Assembly: GCA_021162905.1 (NCBI GenBank)
Contig: JAGGXT010000175.1
Coordinates: 1 to 7,719 of the forward strand
Source: Candidatus Odinarchaeota archaeon
Lineage (GTDB): Archaea > Asgardarchaeota > JAGGXT01
Length of the DNA stretch: 7,719 nt
Direction: 5' to 3'
A program made the position numbers and the translations under genes. The notes under the pieces were generated by a model. It was given only the letters and a program-made list of their open reading frames with translations, searched no databases and was not told the DNA's origin. Shown here one piece after another: positions 1-5,280 of this stretch (the stretch's first letter is position 1; every line of letters begins with the position of its first letter).

Positions 1-49
1 CAATTTTTATCAACTCTCAAGTCACAATACATCATGTAAAAATGAAAGA

Positions 50-83
50 TTCAAATTTAATTGATGTAGCAGGTAAATTTGAA
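50..83. promoter_or_regulatory. 10-bp inverted repeat upstream of the amidotransferase gene
   Basis: TTCAAATTTA at 50-59 is exactly reverse-complemented by TAAATTTGAA at 74-83, with a 14-base spacer. It sits about 75 bases before the start codon of the amidotransferase-winged-helix gene. It could be an operator, perhaps for that gene's own DNA-binding domain, or a leader hairpin. The arms are AT-rich, so chance is a real alternative. The remaining bases of 1-157 show no gene. Confidence 0.3.
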
Positions 84-157
84 CAACGGTAAAAAATTCA
101 AGTCCCAGAATCATTTTAGAATTATTAAATATAGAAAAAATTAAGAGGGTAAACATC

Positions 158-1192
158 ATGTGTGAGCTGTTTGGTTTGAGTGCGAATGTGAAGGTTGGAG
201 TAAAAGTCTCGTTTGAAGAGTTTTTTGAACATAGTGAAACACATCGGCATGGTTGGGGTATTGGCTTTTACACCGATAACGCTGCAGTAATTATAAAGGA
301 AGCAGTAATTGCAAAATATAGCGAGCTATTGAAATTCATTAAGGATCACGAGTATGTGAAGTCAAATATCGTGATTAGCCACATACGTCGCAGATCCGCC
401 GGAGAAGTCGCATATAGGAATACTCATCCATTCTGTAGAGAAGTTTTTGGTAGAGAGTGGATTTTTGCACATAACGGAACTGCACGTATAAGGCATAATC
501 CTCAATTTAGATTAGAATTCTATCATCCTGTTGGTGAAACCGATTCCGAATACGCCTTTTGCTACATTTTAGATAGGATAAGAGAATTGGGTTCTGAAAA
601 GCAAAATGATTTAACCGCACTACACAGAGTAATAGAACAAGCAGCGAATGAAATCGGACAGCACGGCAAATTTAACTTCCTACTATCGAATGGAGAGTAT
701 CTATTTGCATACGCTAACAGAGCATCTCTTTATTACCTCTTTAGGCACCCACCGCATAGAGGAGAAATAAGGTTACGGTCCAAAGAACAAACATTCTTAC
801 TATCCCATCTAAAGATGGGTCACGAGAAAGTAGCTCTGGTTGCAACCGAAAAACTAACCAATGAAAATTGGAGACAAGTTTCCTTCAACAAACTCCTTGT
901 CTTTAAAGATGGGTATTTACTATCTCCTAGCGAGGAACTAAGTGACATCGAAATCAAAGTGCTAAGATTCATCAGAACATCACCACATAGAGTACGAATT
1001 AAAAAAATTGCCACAGAACTAAACCTTCCCATAGAAAAAGTAGTAGAAATAATTGCAAGCTTAAAGAGTAAAAACCTCATAAAGCAGGATTCACGAGATA
1101 TCAGAAGTGGAATCCGTTGGGACTCGCCAGATGCGAGCTACTACACAGTCCCAGAAAAGAGAGACTATATCGACAGAATAATTAGACAATAA
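158..1192 (+). CDS. Class II glutamine amidotransferase with C-terminal winged helix
   Basis: The protein has 344 residues. Residues 1 to about 255 form an Ntn-type class II glutaminase domain of the YafJ/EgtC kind. Seen directly: Met-Cys at the start, so Cys2 becomes the N-terminal nucleophile after Met removal; HGWGIGFY (31-38); SHIRRRS (74-80); NTHPF (89-92 region); HNG (105-107); and GETDSE (126-131), a substrate-binding motif. The family hydrolyses the amide of glutamine or a gamma-glutamyl group. No synthase domain follows, so the acceptor is unknown. Residues about 261-312 instead look like a winged helix-turn-helix (SDIEIKVLRFI, then KIATELNLP, then VVEIIASLKSKNLI). This suggests a DNA-binding amidotransferase or a glutamine-responsive regulator, which is inference. 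The ATG at 158 is preceded by GAGGGT at 145-150 and places Cys exactly at position 2, so the start is firm. It reads alone on the plus strand, divergent in function from its TA neighbours. Confidence 0.88.
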   Translation: MCELFGLSANVKVGVKVSFEEFFEHSETHRHGWGIGFYTDNAAVIIKEAVIAKYSELLKFIKDHEYVKSNIVISHIRRRSAGEVAYRNTHPFCREVFGREWIFAHNGTARIRHNPQFRLEFYHPVGETDSEYAFCYILDRIRELGSEKQNDLTALHRVIEQAANEIGQHGKFNFLLSNGEYLFAYANRASLYYLFRHPPHRGEIRLRSKEQTFLLSHLKMGHEKVALVATEKLTNENWRQVSFNKLLVFKDGYLLSPSEELSDIEIKVLRFIRTSPHRVRIKKIATELNLPIEKVVEIIASLKSKNLIKQDSRDIRSGIRWDSPDASYYTVPEKRDYIDRIIRQ

Positions 1193-1376
1193 TACTAGAA
1201 CAATGCTGGTGTGGTTTAGATTTTCTGATATATAATTTCAGTGCTTCCGCACTATTTTCGAAATGAATATGCTCCCTAAACACCAAGATTCGCCTCGGTC
1301 CCCCATAAATTTCAAAATCTCCTAATAAAAGATGATTCGCGTACGCTAAAGAATATGCAAAAGCATCGCATATTGG
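1182..1376 (-). pseudogene. Start-less ORF remnant, faintly PIN-like
   Basis: On the minus strand 64 codons are open between a stop at 1377-1379 and the TAA at 1182-1184, with no ATG and no plausible start at the beginning. The translation is protein-like: CDAFAYSLAYANHLLLGDFE near the start, then an RRILVFREHIHF stretch and an ALKLYIRKSK helix. The D-A-x-A-Y-x-L-A followed by LLxGD resembles the C-terminal part of PIN domains (usually D-A-x-x-x-x-x-A then LLTGD), but one or two residues are missing and the tail is not recognised. It overlaps the last 11 bases of the amidotransferase gene on the other strand. It is most simply a decayed gene end. Alternatively it is a chance open frame. Confidence 0.3.
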
Positions 1377-1422
1377 TTATTCTTATTTATGGATTCTATA
1401 ATTATTAACTTATCAACAACCA

Positions 1423-2166
1423 TTAAACTTTAACTTCTGACTCACTTATATGTTTTTCAGCGTTTCTCATCAAGAATCTACCAGTAAGGGTTGCGAAAAG
1501 TATTAAGAATAGGGAGTACAGGTTAAGGAGGAGGTCTGGATAAGGAAAATGCTCTTTACCAGCTAAAACATCTTTAACATAAAATAGAGGGATACAAGTA
1601 ACAGCTAGAAAGATTAGAAGCCCGATACCAAGTGTGATTCCGGTTATAGCACCCTTTTCAGGGTTTCCTCCACCTTTCATTTTCGCTAGAAATTCGTTGA
1701 TGTCCATGTACACGGACCCATAAATCAAGTAGCAAAACAACTGGTAGTATAGGGCTAAAATGGCTACGGAAAGCAATATAATGTCTGCTGGGTGGAATTT
1801 GTATTTTTCTAAAGGAGATACATAGTTTATCCAGGGGGCAATCACATACAAGTTTACGATTGTCCAAAAAATGTTTGTAACTGCTATAAATATTATAACG
1901 GTTACTGCGTCTCTCTTTGCATGCTCTAGGAATTCTTTTCCCTTCTTGGGAAGCTCGCCGCAAACCTCCTCATAGGTCAACATAAACAGCAGTAAAACAA
2001 GCGCAAGGAAAAATGACAGTACTATGTACACTATATGAGAGAAAAAGGGGTTATCGTATCCAAAAGGGCCGGAGAGAAAACCAGCTATAAGACAATAAAG
2101 CAAGATTCTAAGGAGGTATTCTTTCTTCCATATTAGAGATCTTAATAGTAAATTAAAGTTCCTCAT
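1423..2166 (-). CDS. Six-helix integral membrane protein, family unknown
   Basis: I do not recognise the family. The protein has 247 residues when read from the ATG at 2166. A TTG at 2169 directly before it is a less likely start. GAGGT ends four bases upstream of the ATG. Numbering from that TTG, hydrophobic segments fall at about 19-37, 44-65, 88-113, 128-151, 173-197 and 212-234, giving six predicted membrane helices with charged, Lys-rich loops at 66-87 and 160-172 (including KGGGNPEKG). No catalytic motif, signal peptidase site or transporter signature is evident. It lies 46 bases downstream of the RelE-like toxin stop on the same strand, so it could be cotranscribed with that TA pair, though this may be accidental. 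An integral membrane function is safe; anything more specific is not. Confidence 0.8.
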   Translation of the reverse strand: MRNFNLLLRSLIWKKEYLLRILLYCLIAGFLSGPFGYDNPFFSHIVYIVLSFFLALVLLLFMLTYEEVCGELPKKGKEFLEHAKRDAVTVIIFIAVTNIFWTIVNLYVIAPWINYVSPLEKYKFHPADIILLSVAILALYYQLFCYLIYGSVYMDINEFLAKMKGGGNPEKGAITGITLGIGLLIFLAVTCIPLFYVKDVLAGKEHFPYPDLLLNLYSLFLILFATLTGRFLMRNAEKHISESEVKV

Positions 2167-2212
2167 CAAACCTCTTCCTCAAACTTAATCTTAAATCAAG
2201 GAAATATAAGAA

Positions 2213-2425
2213 TTACCAACGATGTACGTATCTGCATCTCAGTAGTTGCGGATCAAACTGTAGAGCAAGATAACATATGAAACAAGTTATTTTCTTAACA
2301 TCTGCATGAGAGGGATTTTCTGACAGAAGTCCAATATGCTCAATAATTTTTGGAATATATCTTGGGTCTATATCATCTAAATCTTTTAATGCGGATTTTT
2401 TCCAAAATATTTTATATGAGCCCAC
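2213..2425 (-). CDS. RelE/ParE-like toxin, C-terminus degenerate
   Basis: This 70-residue protein begins like a RelE/ParE-superfamily toxin: MGSYKIFWKKSALKDLDDID, then a second helix ending LLSENPSH and DVKK. Family members are usually about 85-90 residues and continue with beta strands of the type LYRIRVGDYRILYEID, which supply the RNA-cleaving or binding face. Here the sequence after residue 46 (TCFICYLALQFD, ending RCRYVHRW) does not match. Reading through the TAA gives FLYFLDL, which faintly recalls the missing strand. The toxin is therefore probably inactive, or a diverged member. The start is a GTG at 2425 nested inside the antitoxin gene, a 14-base overlap that implies translational coupling. 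There is no ATG in the frame. The antitoxin lies directly upstream. Confidence 0.6.
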   Translation of the reverse strand: MGSYKIFWKKSALKDLDDIDPRYIPKIIEHIGLLSENPSHADVKKITCFICYLALQFDPQLLRCRYVHRW

Positions 2426-2624
2426 GTTCCTTTAACCTTCTTTTTACTTCGTCGAATGGAATCGATTCTTCATCTCTCCGCTCGGCAATGACGGCCAAAT
2501 CATGAAGGTCTTCCAATAGTTCTTTATATTTTTCGATAGGTATTATTACGGCGATTTTCTTGCCATTTTCATCCACAATGAACTGTTCTTTTATTTCTTT
2601 TACTCTCTTCACTAAATTCACCAC
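2412..2624 (-). CDS. RelB/Phd-type antitoxin
   Basis: This is a small acidic-basic protein of 70 residues with the typical Phd/YefM-RelB layout. An N-terminal beta segment carries FIVDENGKKIAVIIPIEKY, the antitoxin 'gkpvAvlvp.eeye' pattern, and is followed by a helix with LLEDLHDLAVIAERRDEE and a C-terminal toxin-binding tail. It would bind and neutralise the overlapping RelE-like protein and probably represses its own promoter. Several GTG starts are possible: 2624, 2621 and 2612. The GTG at 2612 has GGTGA five bases upstream and would give a 66-residue protein starting MKRVKEIKEQF, so I favour it slightly. An AT-rich element at about 2671-2683 is a possible TATA box. Confidence 0.7.
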   Translation of the reverse strand: MVNLVKRVKEIKEQFIVDENGKKIAVIIPIEKYKELLEDLHDLAVIAERRDEESIPFDEVKRRLKERGLI

Positions 2625-2672
2625 GGTTATGAAACTTAAGGTTCTATACTATTTTTCCATTTCTGCACCTAT

Positions 2673-2896
2673 TTATTTTTTAGTAATTCCCAATGTTTTT
2701 AGCAATGTCTTCATCACTTCGATAGACTCATTCTGATGATGATTTCATGAAGGTATGTATACTCTTTTAATTCTCTTGATAACTTAGAATACATCTCTTT
2801 TTCTCTTAATATCGTCAATTACATCCATTTCTAGCTGTTTTCTTTCTCAGCCATGGTTTCGGCTAGTAATATTTTTGCAAACGTTGTGAGCGTGAA
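2673..2896 (-). pseudogene. Frameshifted small gene, family unknown
   Basis: On the minus strand a coherent protein can be followed across two alternating frames. FTLTTFAKILLAETMAE (from 2896) continues in a second frame as ERKQLEMDVIDDIKR, returns to the first as LREKEMYSKLSRELKEYTYL followed by HE, and then switches again to HQNESIEVMKTLLKTLGITK, ending K and the stop at 2673-2675. Each piece is interrupted by stops in its own frame, while the joined product is a plausible charged, helical protein of about 75 residues. Three small indels explain it, the last within a GAT-repeat (2736-2744 region). I do not recognise the family. Position between two TA pairs suggests a dead antitoxin-sized gene, which is inference. 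Confidence 0.55.
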
Positions 2897-2959
2897 TTAT
2901 ATTTTGTAGAAGAAGCTAATCAAGTCCTAGTTAAAGTTTTTGAGAGAAAAGCAGGGTGA
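2870..2959 (+). pseudogene. Short plus-strand ORF with a CxxC motif
   Basis: Twenty-nine codons are open from 2870 to the TGA at 2957-2959, without a start codon, reading YFCKRCERELYFVEEANQVL and then VKVFERKAG. The C-x-x-C followed by a helix could be half of a zinc ribbon, a remnant of a DNA-binding protein. It overlaps the 5' part of the minus-strand pseudogene at 2673-2896, so at most one of the two readings need be meaningful in 2870-2896. The rest of 2960-3044 shows nothing recognisable. It is too short to assign. Confidence 0.2.
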
Positions 2960-3044
2960 ACATTTTTAAAGATATTTTTTGTTCGTATTACCAGCTTATT
3001 TTTAAGTGCTACAGTTTTATTTGAAAGTTGCGAAGCTGAGAAAG

Positions 3045-3395
3045 TTATCCTTGCTGTTCAATCTCTTTTAGCATTTTCTCAAAAAATGGTTTAATTTTGG
3101 GGATTCTTTTTTTAACTGTATCCCATAAAATCTTTAGATCCACACCAAAATATTCATGAATTAACTTATCACGCATACCTGCCATTGCCTTCCAAGGTAT
3201 TTCAGGATATTTTTCTCTTATAGTTTCAGGTATATTTTTAACAGCTTCGCCGATTACTTCAAGTGATCTAATAACGGCAAAAATTGTTTTATCATCTTTA
3301 GTAAACTCATCATAAGACATTCCTTTCACAAACTGCAGTGCTTTATTCATGGCGTTAATAATGTCCTCGATGTAGTCACCGACCTCTCTTTTCAT
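3045..3395 (-). CDS. hepT: HEPN-domain RNase toxin HepT (DUF86)
   Basis: The 116-residue, all-helical protein has the length and fold pattern of the HepT/DUF86 family. The diagnostic R-x4-H-x-Y motif is seen as MRDKLIHEYFGVD, with Arg75, His80 and Tyr82. In characterised members Arg and His form the RNase active site in a dimer, and the Tyr is AMPylated by the partner MntA to silence it. Other conserved features are ERSLEVIGEA-like VIRSLEVIGEAVK (41-53) and YPEIPWKAMAGMRD (63-76). Its ATG overlaps the stop of the upstream MNT gene by four bases, the classic coupling of this two-gene TA system. All key residues are present, so it should be functional. Confidence 0.92.
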   Translation of the reverse strand: MKREVGDYIEDIINAMNKALQFVKGMSYDEFTKDDKTIFAVIRSLEVIGEAVKNIPETIREKYPEIPWKAMAGMRDKLIHEYFGVDLKILWDTVKKRIPKIKPFFEKMLKEIEQQG

Positions 3396-3697
3396 ACGTA
3401 TACTACCTCTTCTAGTATATGTTTTCTTATTCTTGGTTTGAGAGCCGATTTCATCACAAGGTCGACTTTGATGCCTATTAGATCAGAGAGGTAATGCTCG
3501 AGCTCAATAAACTTTATAAGGTCCATTTCAGCGTCTGGATAAAAGTCAACGAGTATATCAACATCACTACCAGTTTTCTCTTCCCCCCGCACACGTGAAC
3601 CAAAAACTCCAATTGATTTGACACCAAATTTTTCCTTCAGTTCTTTCTTATGTTTTTTGAGGATTTCTTTTATTTCATCCAGCGACTTTTCTCTCAC
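3392..3697 (-). CDS. mntA: MNT-family minimal nucleotidyltransferase antitoxin MntA
   Basis: The protein has 101 residues. It carries the nucleotidyltransferase signature GS-x10-DxD: GVFGSRVRGEEKTGSDVDIL contains Gly33-Ser34 and the metal-binding Asp45 and Asp47. A third acidic residue is Asp79 in KVDLV. In this family the enzyme transfers AMP from ATP to the Tyr of the HEPN toxin, neutralising it. The gene lies directly upstream of the HepT gene and overlaps it by four bases (ATGA type). The start is a GTG at 3697, with an excellent GAGGTG ribosome-binding site at 3705-3710 seven bases upstream. The antitoxin-first order fits the usual arrangement. Confidence 0.92.
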   Translation of the reverse strand: MREKSLDEIKEILKKHKKELKEKFGVKSIGVFGSRVRGEEKTGSDVDILVDFYPDAEMDLIKFIELEHYLSDLIGIKVDLVMKSALKPRIRKHILEEVVYV

Positions 3698-3704
3698 TTA
3701 TGAG

Positions 3705-3763
3705 CACCTCATATTTATCTGCGATTATTAATATATAGAAGTTCCGTTTTATTTTATTTTTTG
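3705..3763 (-). promoter_or_regulatory. Promoter region and strong ribosome-binding site of mntA-hepT
   Basis: GAGGTG (minus strand, 3705-3710) is a near-perfect archaeal Shine-Dalgarno site for the GTG start at 3697. Upstream on the same strand are two AT-rich TATA candidates: TATATATTA at 3729-3737, and a longer A/T tract at 3745-3763. The second leaves room for a short leader that includes the ribosome-binding site and is therefore the better candidate. The position is inferred by eye. Confidence 0.4.
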
Positions 3764-3983
3764 CAATATTCTATCTAGCTCTTAGTGTGGAGGTATAGCA
3801 AATAAACAGTTCAATAAAAATTTTTTGTTCAATAAGAAACAGCCTGAATCCTTTAATTGATGTCCAAATGTTTTACATAATAATCTCTCTTATTCTATGA
3901 ACCTCTTTTTGTTTTATAGAGTGATTGCTTCTTCATTATTTTATAATGCAAAAATAATTAACTTTAAGTAATATTTTTGAGAT
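3764..3983. other. Intergenic stretch, no recognisable gene
   Basis: No convincing coding sequence is seen on either strand between the mntA promoter and the broken relB. A direct repeat GTTCAATAA occurs at 3809-3817 and 3827-3835. Short open pieces on the minus strand (about 3787-3890) do not join into a recognisable protein. The region is strongly AT-rich and may hold promoters for the divergent genes either side. Confidence 0.4.
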
Positions 3984-4004
3984 ATGAGAGTTGAGGCGAT
4001 TATC

Positions 4005-4189
4005 ATGTCTGACACTCTAATTGAGAAGATAGAGCGTATAGAAGCGCTTTTGATAGAGCTCAATCCAAGATCGACAATTTTTTAGGGTTCGAGGAGCTAA
4101 CTGAGGAGGAGAGGAAAGAGATTGAAGAGATAGAGAAAGAGATAGAGAAAGGCGAGTATGAAACGTTCGATGACGTTTTTGGTGAATAA
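4005..4189 (+). pseudogene. relB-type antitoxin gene with a one-base deletion
   Basis: From the ATG at 4005 the frame reads MSDTLIEKIERIEALLIELN and then hits a TAG at 4083-4085. In the neighbouring frame, starting around 4067, the protein continues as LGFEELTEEERKEIEEIEKE, then IEKGEYETFDDVFGE with a stop at 4187-4189. Joined, the two halves make a complete RelB-like antitoxin of about 60 residues: an N-terminal oligomerisation helix and an acidic toxin-wrapping tail. Restoring one base near CCAAGATC (4065-4072) repairs the frame. GAGGCG at 3993-3998 is a good ribosome-binding site for this ATG, so it favours this start over the in-frame ATG at 3984. A sequencing error is the main alternative to real decay, but the partner toxin is also broken. 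Confidence 0.7.
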
Positions 4190-4190
4190 T

Positions 4191-4316
4191 ATGTATACTC
4201 TTATTTTTTCGAGACGTGCTGCAAAAGTTATAAAATCTATGAATAAAGAGTATAAGGATAGGTTAAAAGAGCTTTTTGAGAAACTGAGAGAAAATCCTTT
4301 CTCTTACCCTCTATAA
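4191..4316 (+). pseudogene. relE-type toxin, truncated after 41 codons
   Basis: Starting one base after the relB stop, the gene reads MYTLIFSRRAAKVIKSMNKE, then helix 2 with KDRLKELFEKLRENPFSYPL, and stops at 4314-4316. This is a good match to the N-terminal half of RelE toxins (strand 1, helices 1 and 2, and the ENPF turn). The catalytic beta strands are absent. GGTGA at 4181-4185, inside the end of relB, serves as the ribosome-binding site. The sequence stops resembling RelE at about 4306-4311, exactly where an unrelated minus-strand gene start begins, which points to a recombination or deletion junction. It is almost certainly inactive. Confidence 0.72.
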
Positions 4317-4362
4317 TAATAGGGTCATCTGGTGAAGTCCCAGATCCTCTATATTTTATCAT
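4306..4362 (-). pseudogene. 5' fragment of an unrelated gene on the minus strand
   Basis: On the minus strand an ATG at 4360-4362 opens a fragment reading MIKYRGSGTSPDDPIIIEG before running into the antisense of truncated relE. GGAAGG (4368-4373) provides a ribosome-binding site and AATTATATA (4376-4384) an AT-rich promoter-like box, as expected for a real gene start. The Y-R-G-x-G-T-S-P-x-x-P-I-I-I pattern reminds me of the N-terminus of small uncharacterised archaeal proteins, but I cannot name the family with confidence. Everything after Gly19 is lost. Confidence 0.4.
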
Positions 4363-4492
4363 CACAGCCTTCCAGTATATAATTTATTAATTATTACATT
4401 ATATTATATTAAATATAATATTAAATGATCAATGTCCCTAATTTTGGCAGAGATTTAAACAAATATTCGTAATGTTTATTAGTATTATTAAA

Positions 4493-4538
4493 GTATAATA
4501 GTATAGTAGTAATGTATACATAATTATACCTTGGTGAT
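4493..4538 (+). promoter_or_regulatory. Promoter/operator and ribosome-binding site of the VapBC operon
   Basis: GTATAAT (4493-4499) and ATTATAC (4523-4529) form a 7-bp inverted repeat. Between them lie another GTATA (4501) and the palindrome TGTATACA (4513-4520). Ribbon-helix-helix antitoxins often bind such repeated short dyads to repress their own operon, so this is a candidate operator. The GTATAATAGTATAG block is also the likely TATA region. GGTGAT (4533-4538) is the ribosome-binding site, five bases before the ATG at 4544. A further AT-only dyad lies at 4401-4421. Confidence 0.45.
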
Positions 4539-4543
4539 TTCAT

Positions 4544-4783
4544 ATGAGCAAATACACGACTATTAGAGTCCCCGTAAGAACAAAGGAGCGACTTAAAAAC
4601 TTTGCTAGGAAAATCAAAGCTCGAAGCTTAGCAGACGCTATAGAAAAGGCAATTGATATGTCTGAAAAAGAATATGACAAGTTTAAAGGCGATGTTAAAC
4701 GCGTGCTAAAGTCGCTTGAAAAGGCAAAAGATATCGGTGAGACAAATGCAGAAAAAGTAGATGAATATCTATATGGTGGTTAA
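4544..4783 (+). CDS. Ribbon-helix-helix antitoxin, VapB-like
   Basis: The 79-residue protein has an N-terminal ribbon-helix-helix DNA-binding domain at about residues 3-40. The strand YTTIRVPV is followed by helix KERLKNFARKI and helix SLADAIEKAI, as in CopG/Arc-type VapB antitoxins. The lysine- and glutamate-rich remainder (41-79) would be the flexible part that wraps the toxin. The gene is followed at once by a PIN-domain toxin: the stop at 4781-4783 is one base before the favoured toxin ATG. The protein should neutralise the toxin and bind the dyads upstream of its own gene. The ATG at 4544 is supported by GGTGAT five bases upstream. Confidence 0.78.
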   Translation: MSKYTTIRVPVRTKERLKNFARKIKARSLADAIEKAIDMSEKEYDKFKGDVKRVLKSLEKAKDIGETNAEKVDEYLYGG

Positions 4784-4784
4784 A

Positions 4785-5261
4785 ATGGGTATACTTATTG
4801 ATACTGGAATTTTCTTCGCGTTCTATAGCAAAAGAGATGTTCACCATTTTGATTCCTTAGTTTTAATAATTCATGCTCTTGAGGGAAAATGGGGACGGCC
4901 ATATATAACAGATCATATCCTTGATGAAACACTAAATTTACTGAAATATAAATTGTCCCACGAGACAGCTTTAGAATTCTTAAATGCTTTCATTAAATCC
5001 AATAATTTAGAGATAATTATAGCTGATGAAGATATCATAAGGCAATCTTTAGAGCTGTTTCAAAAAAACTGGAATGTTAAAGGATTTAGTTTTACTGACG
5101 CTATCTCGATCACTACAGCGAAGAGATATCAATTAGAATACGTAATGACATATAATACCTTTCTCTCCAAGTTCCTAAAAGTAATTAATTCGAGCTATGT
5201 TCAGTCTCTTCCTAAAGAAGAAATAGTGAAAATAAAGCATATAACTGGTAATGTAATGTGA
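4785..5261 (+). CDS. PIN-domain ribonuclease toxin, VapC-like
   Basis: The protein has 158 residues from the ATG at 4785. ATGs at 4761 and 4773 are in frame, but only the 4785 start places ILIDTGIFFAFY at the N-terminus as in PIN proteins, and GGTGGT (4775-4780) lies just upstream. Acidic active-site residues are Asp6, Glu48 (DHILDETLNLL) and Asp105 (FSFTDAISIT). The fourth position, usually Asp in T-x-D, is Asn124 in VMTYNTFL. Three acids normally suffice for metal-dependent RNA cleavage, so activity is likely; the Asn is noteworthy. The upstream ribbon-helix-helix protein is the expected antitoxin, and a recombinase-like gene follows after 19 bases in the same orientation. Confidence 0.85.
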   Translation: MGILIDTGIFFAFYSKRDVHHFDSLVLIIHALEGKWGRPYITDHILDETLNLLKYKLSHETALEFLNAFIKSNNLEIIIADEDIIRQSLELFQKNWNVKGFSFTDAISITTAKRYQLEYVMTYNTFLSKFLKVINSSYVQSLPKEEIVKIKHITGNVM

Positions 5262-5280
5262 TTCTATTTAGGTGAGTAGC

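Noticed and set aside
820..1080. Minus-strand open frame of 86 codons
   Set aside because: Lies wholly inside the amidotransferase gene, has low-complexity Ser/Leu composition and no recognisable domain; an antisense shadow.
1658..1963. Minus-strand open frame of 101 codons inside the membrane protein
   Set aside because: Arg/Ser-rich shadow in another frame of the same strand; the overlapping six-helix protein is far more protein-like.
3787..3947. Short minus-strand open pieces upstream of mntA
   Set aside because: They do not join into a recognisable protein after trying single frameshifts, unlike the region 2673-2896.
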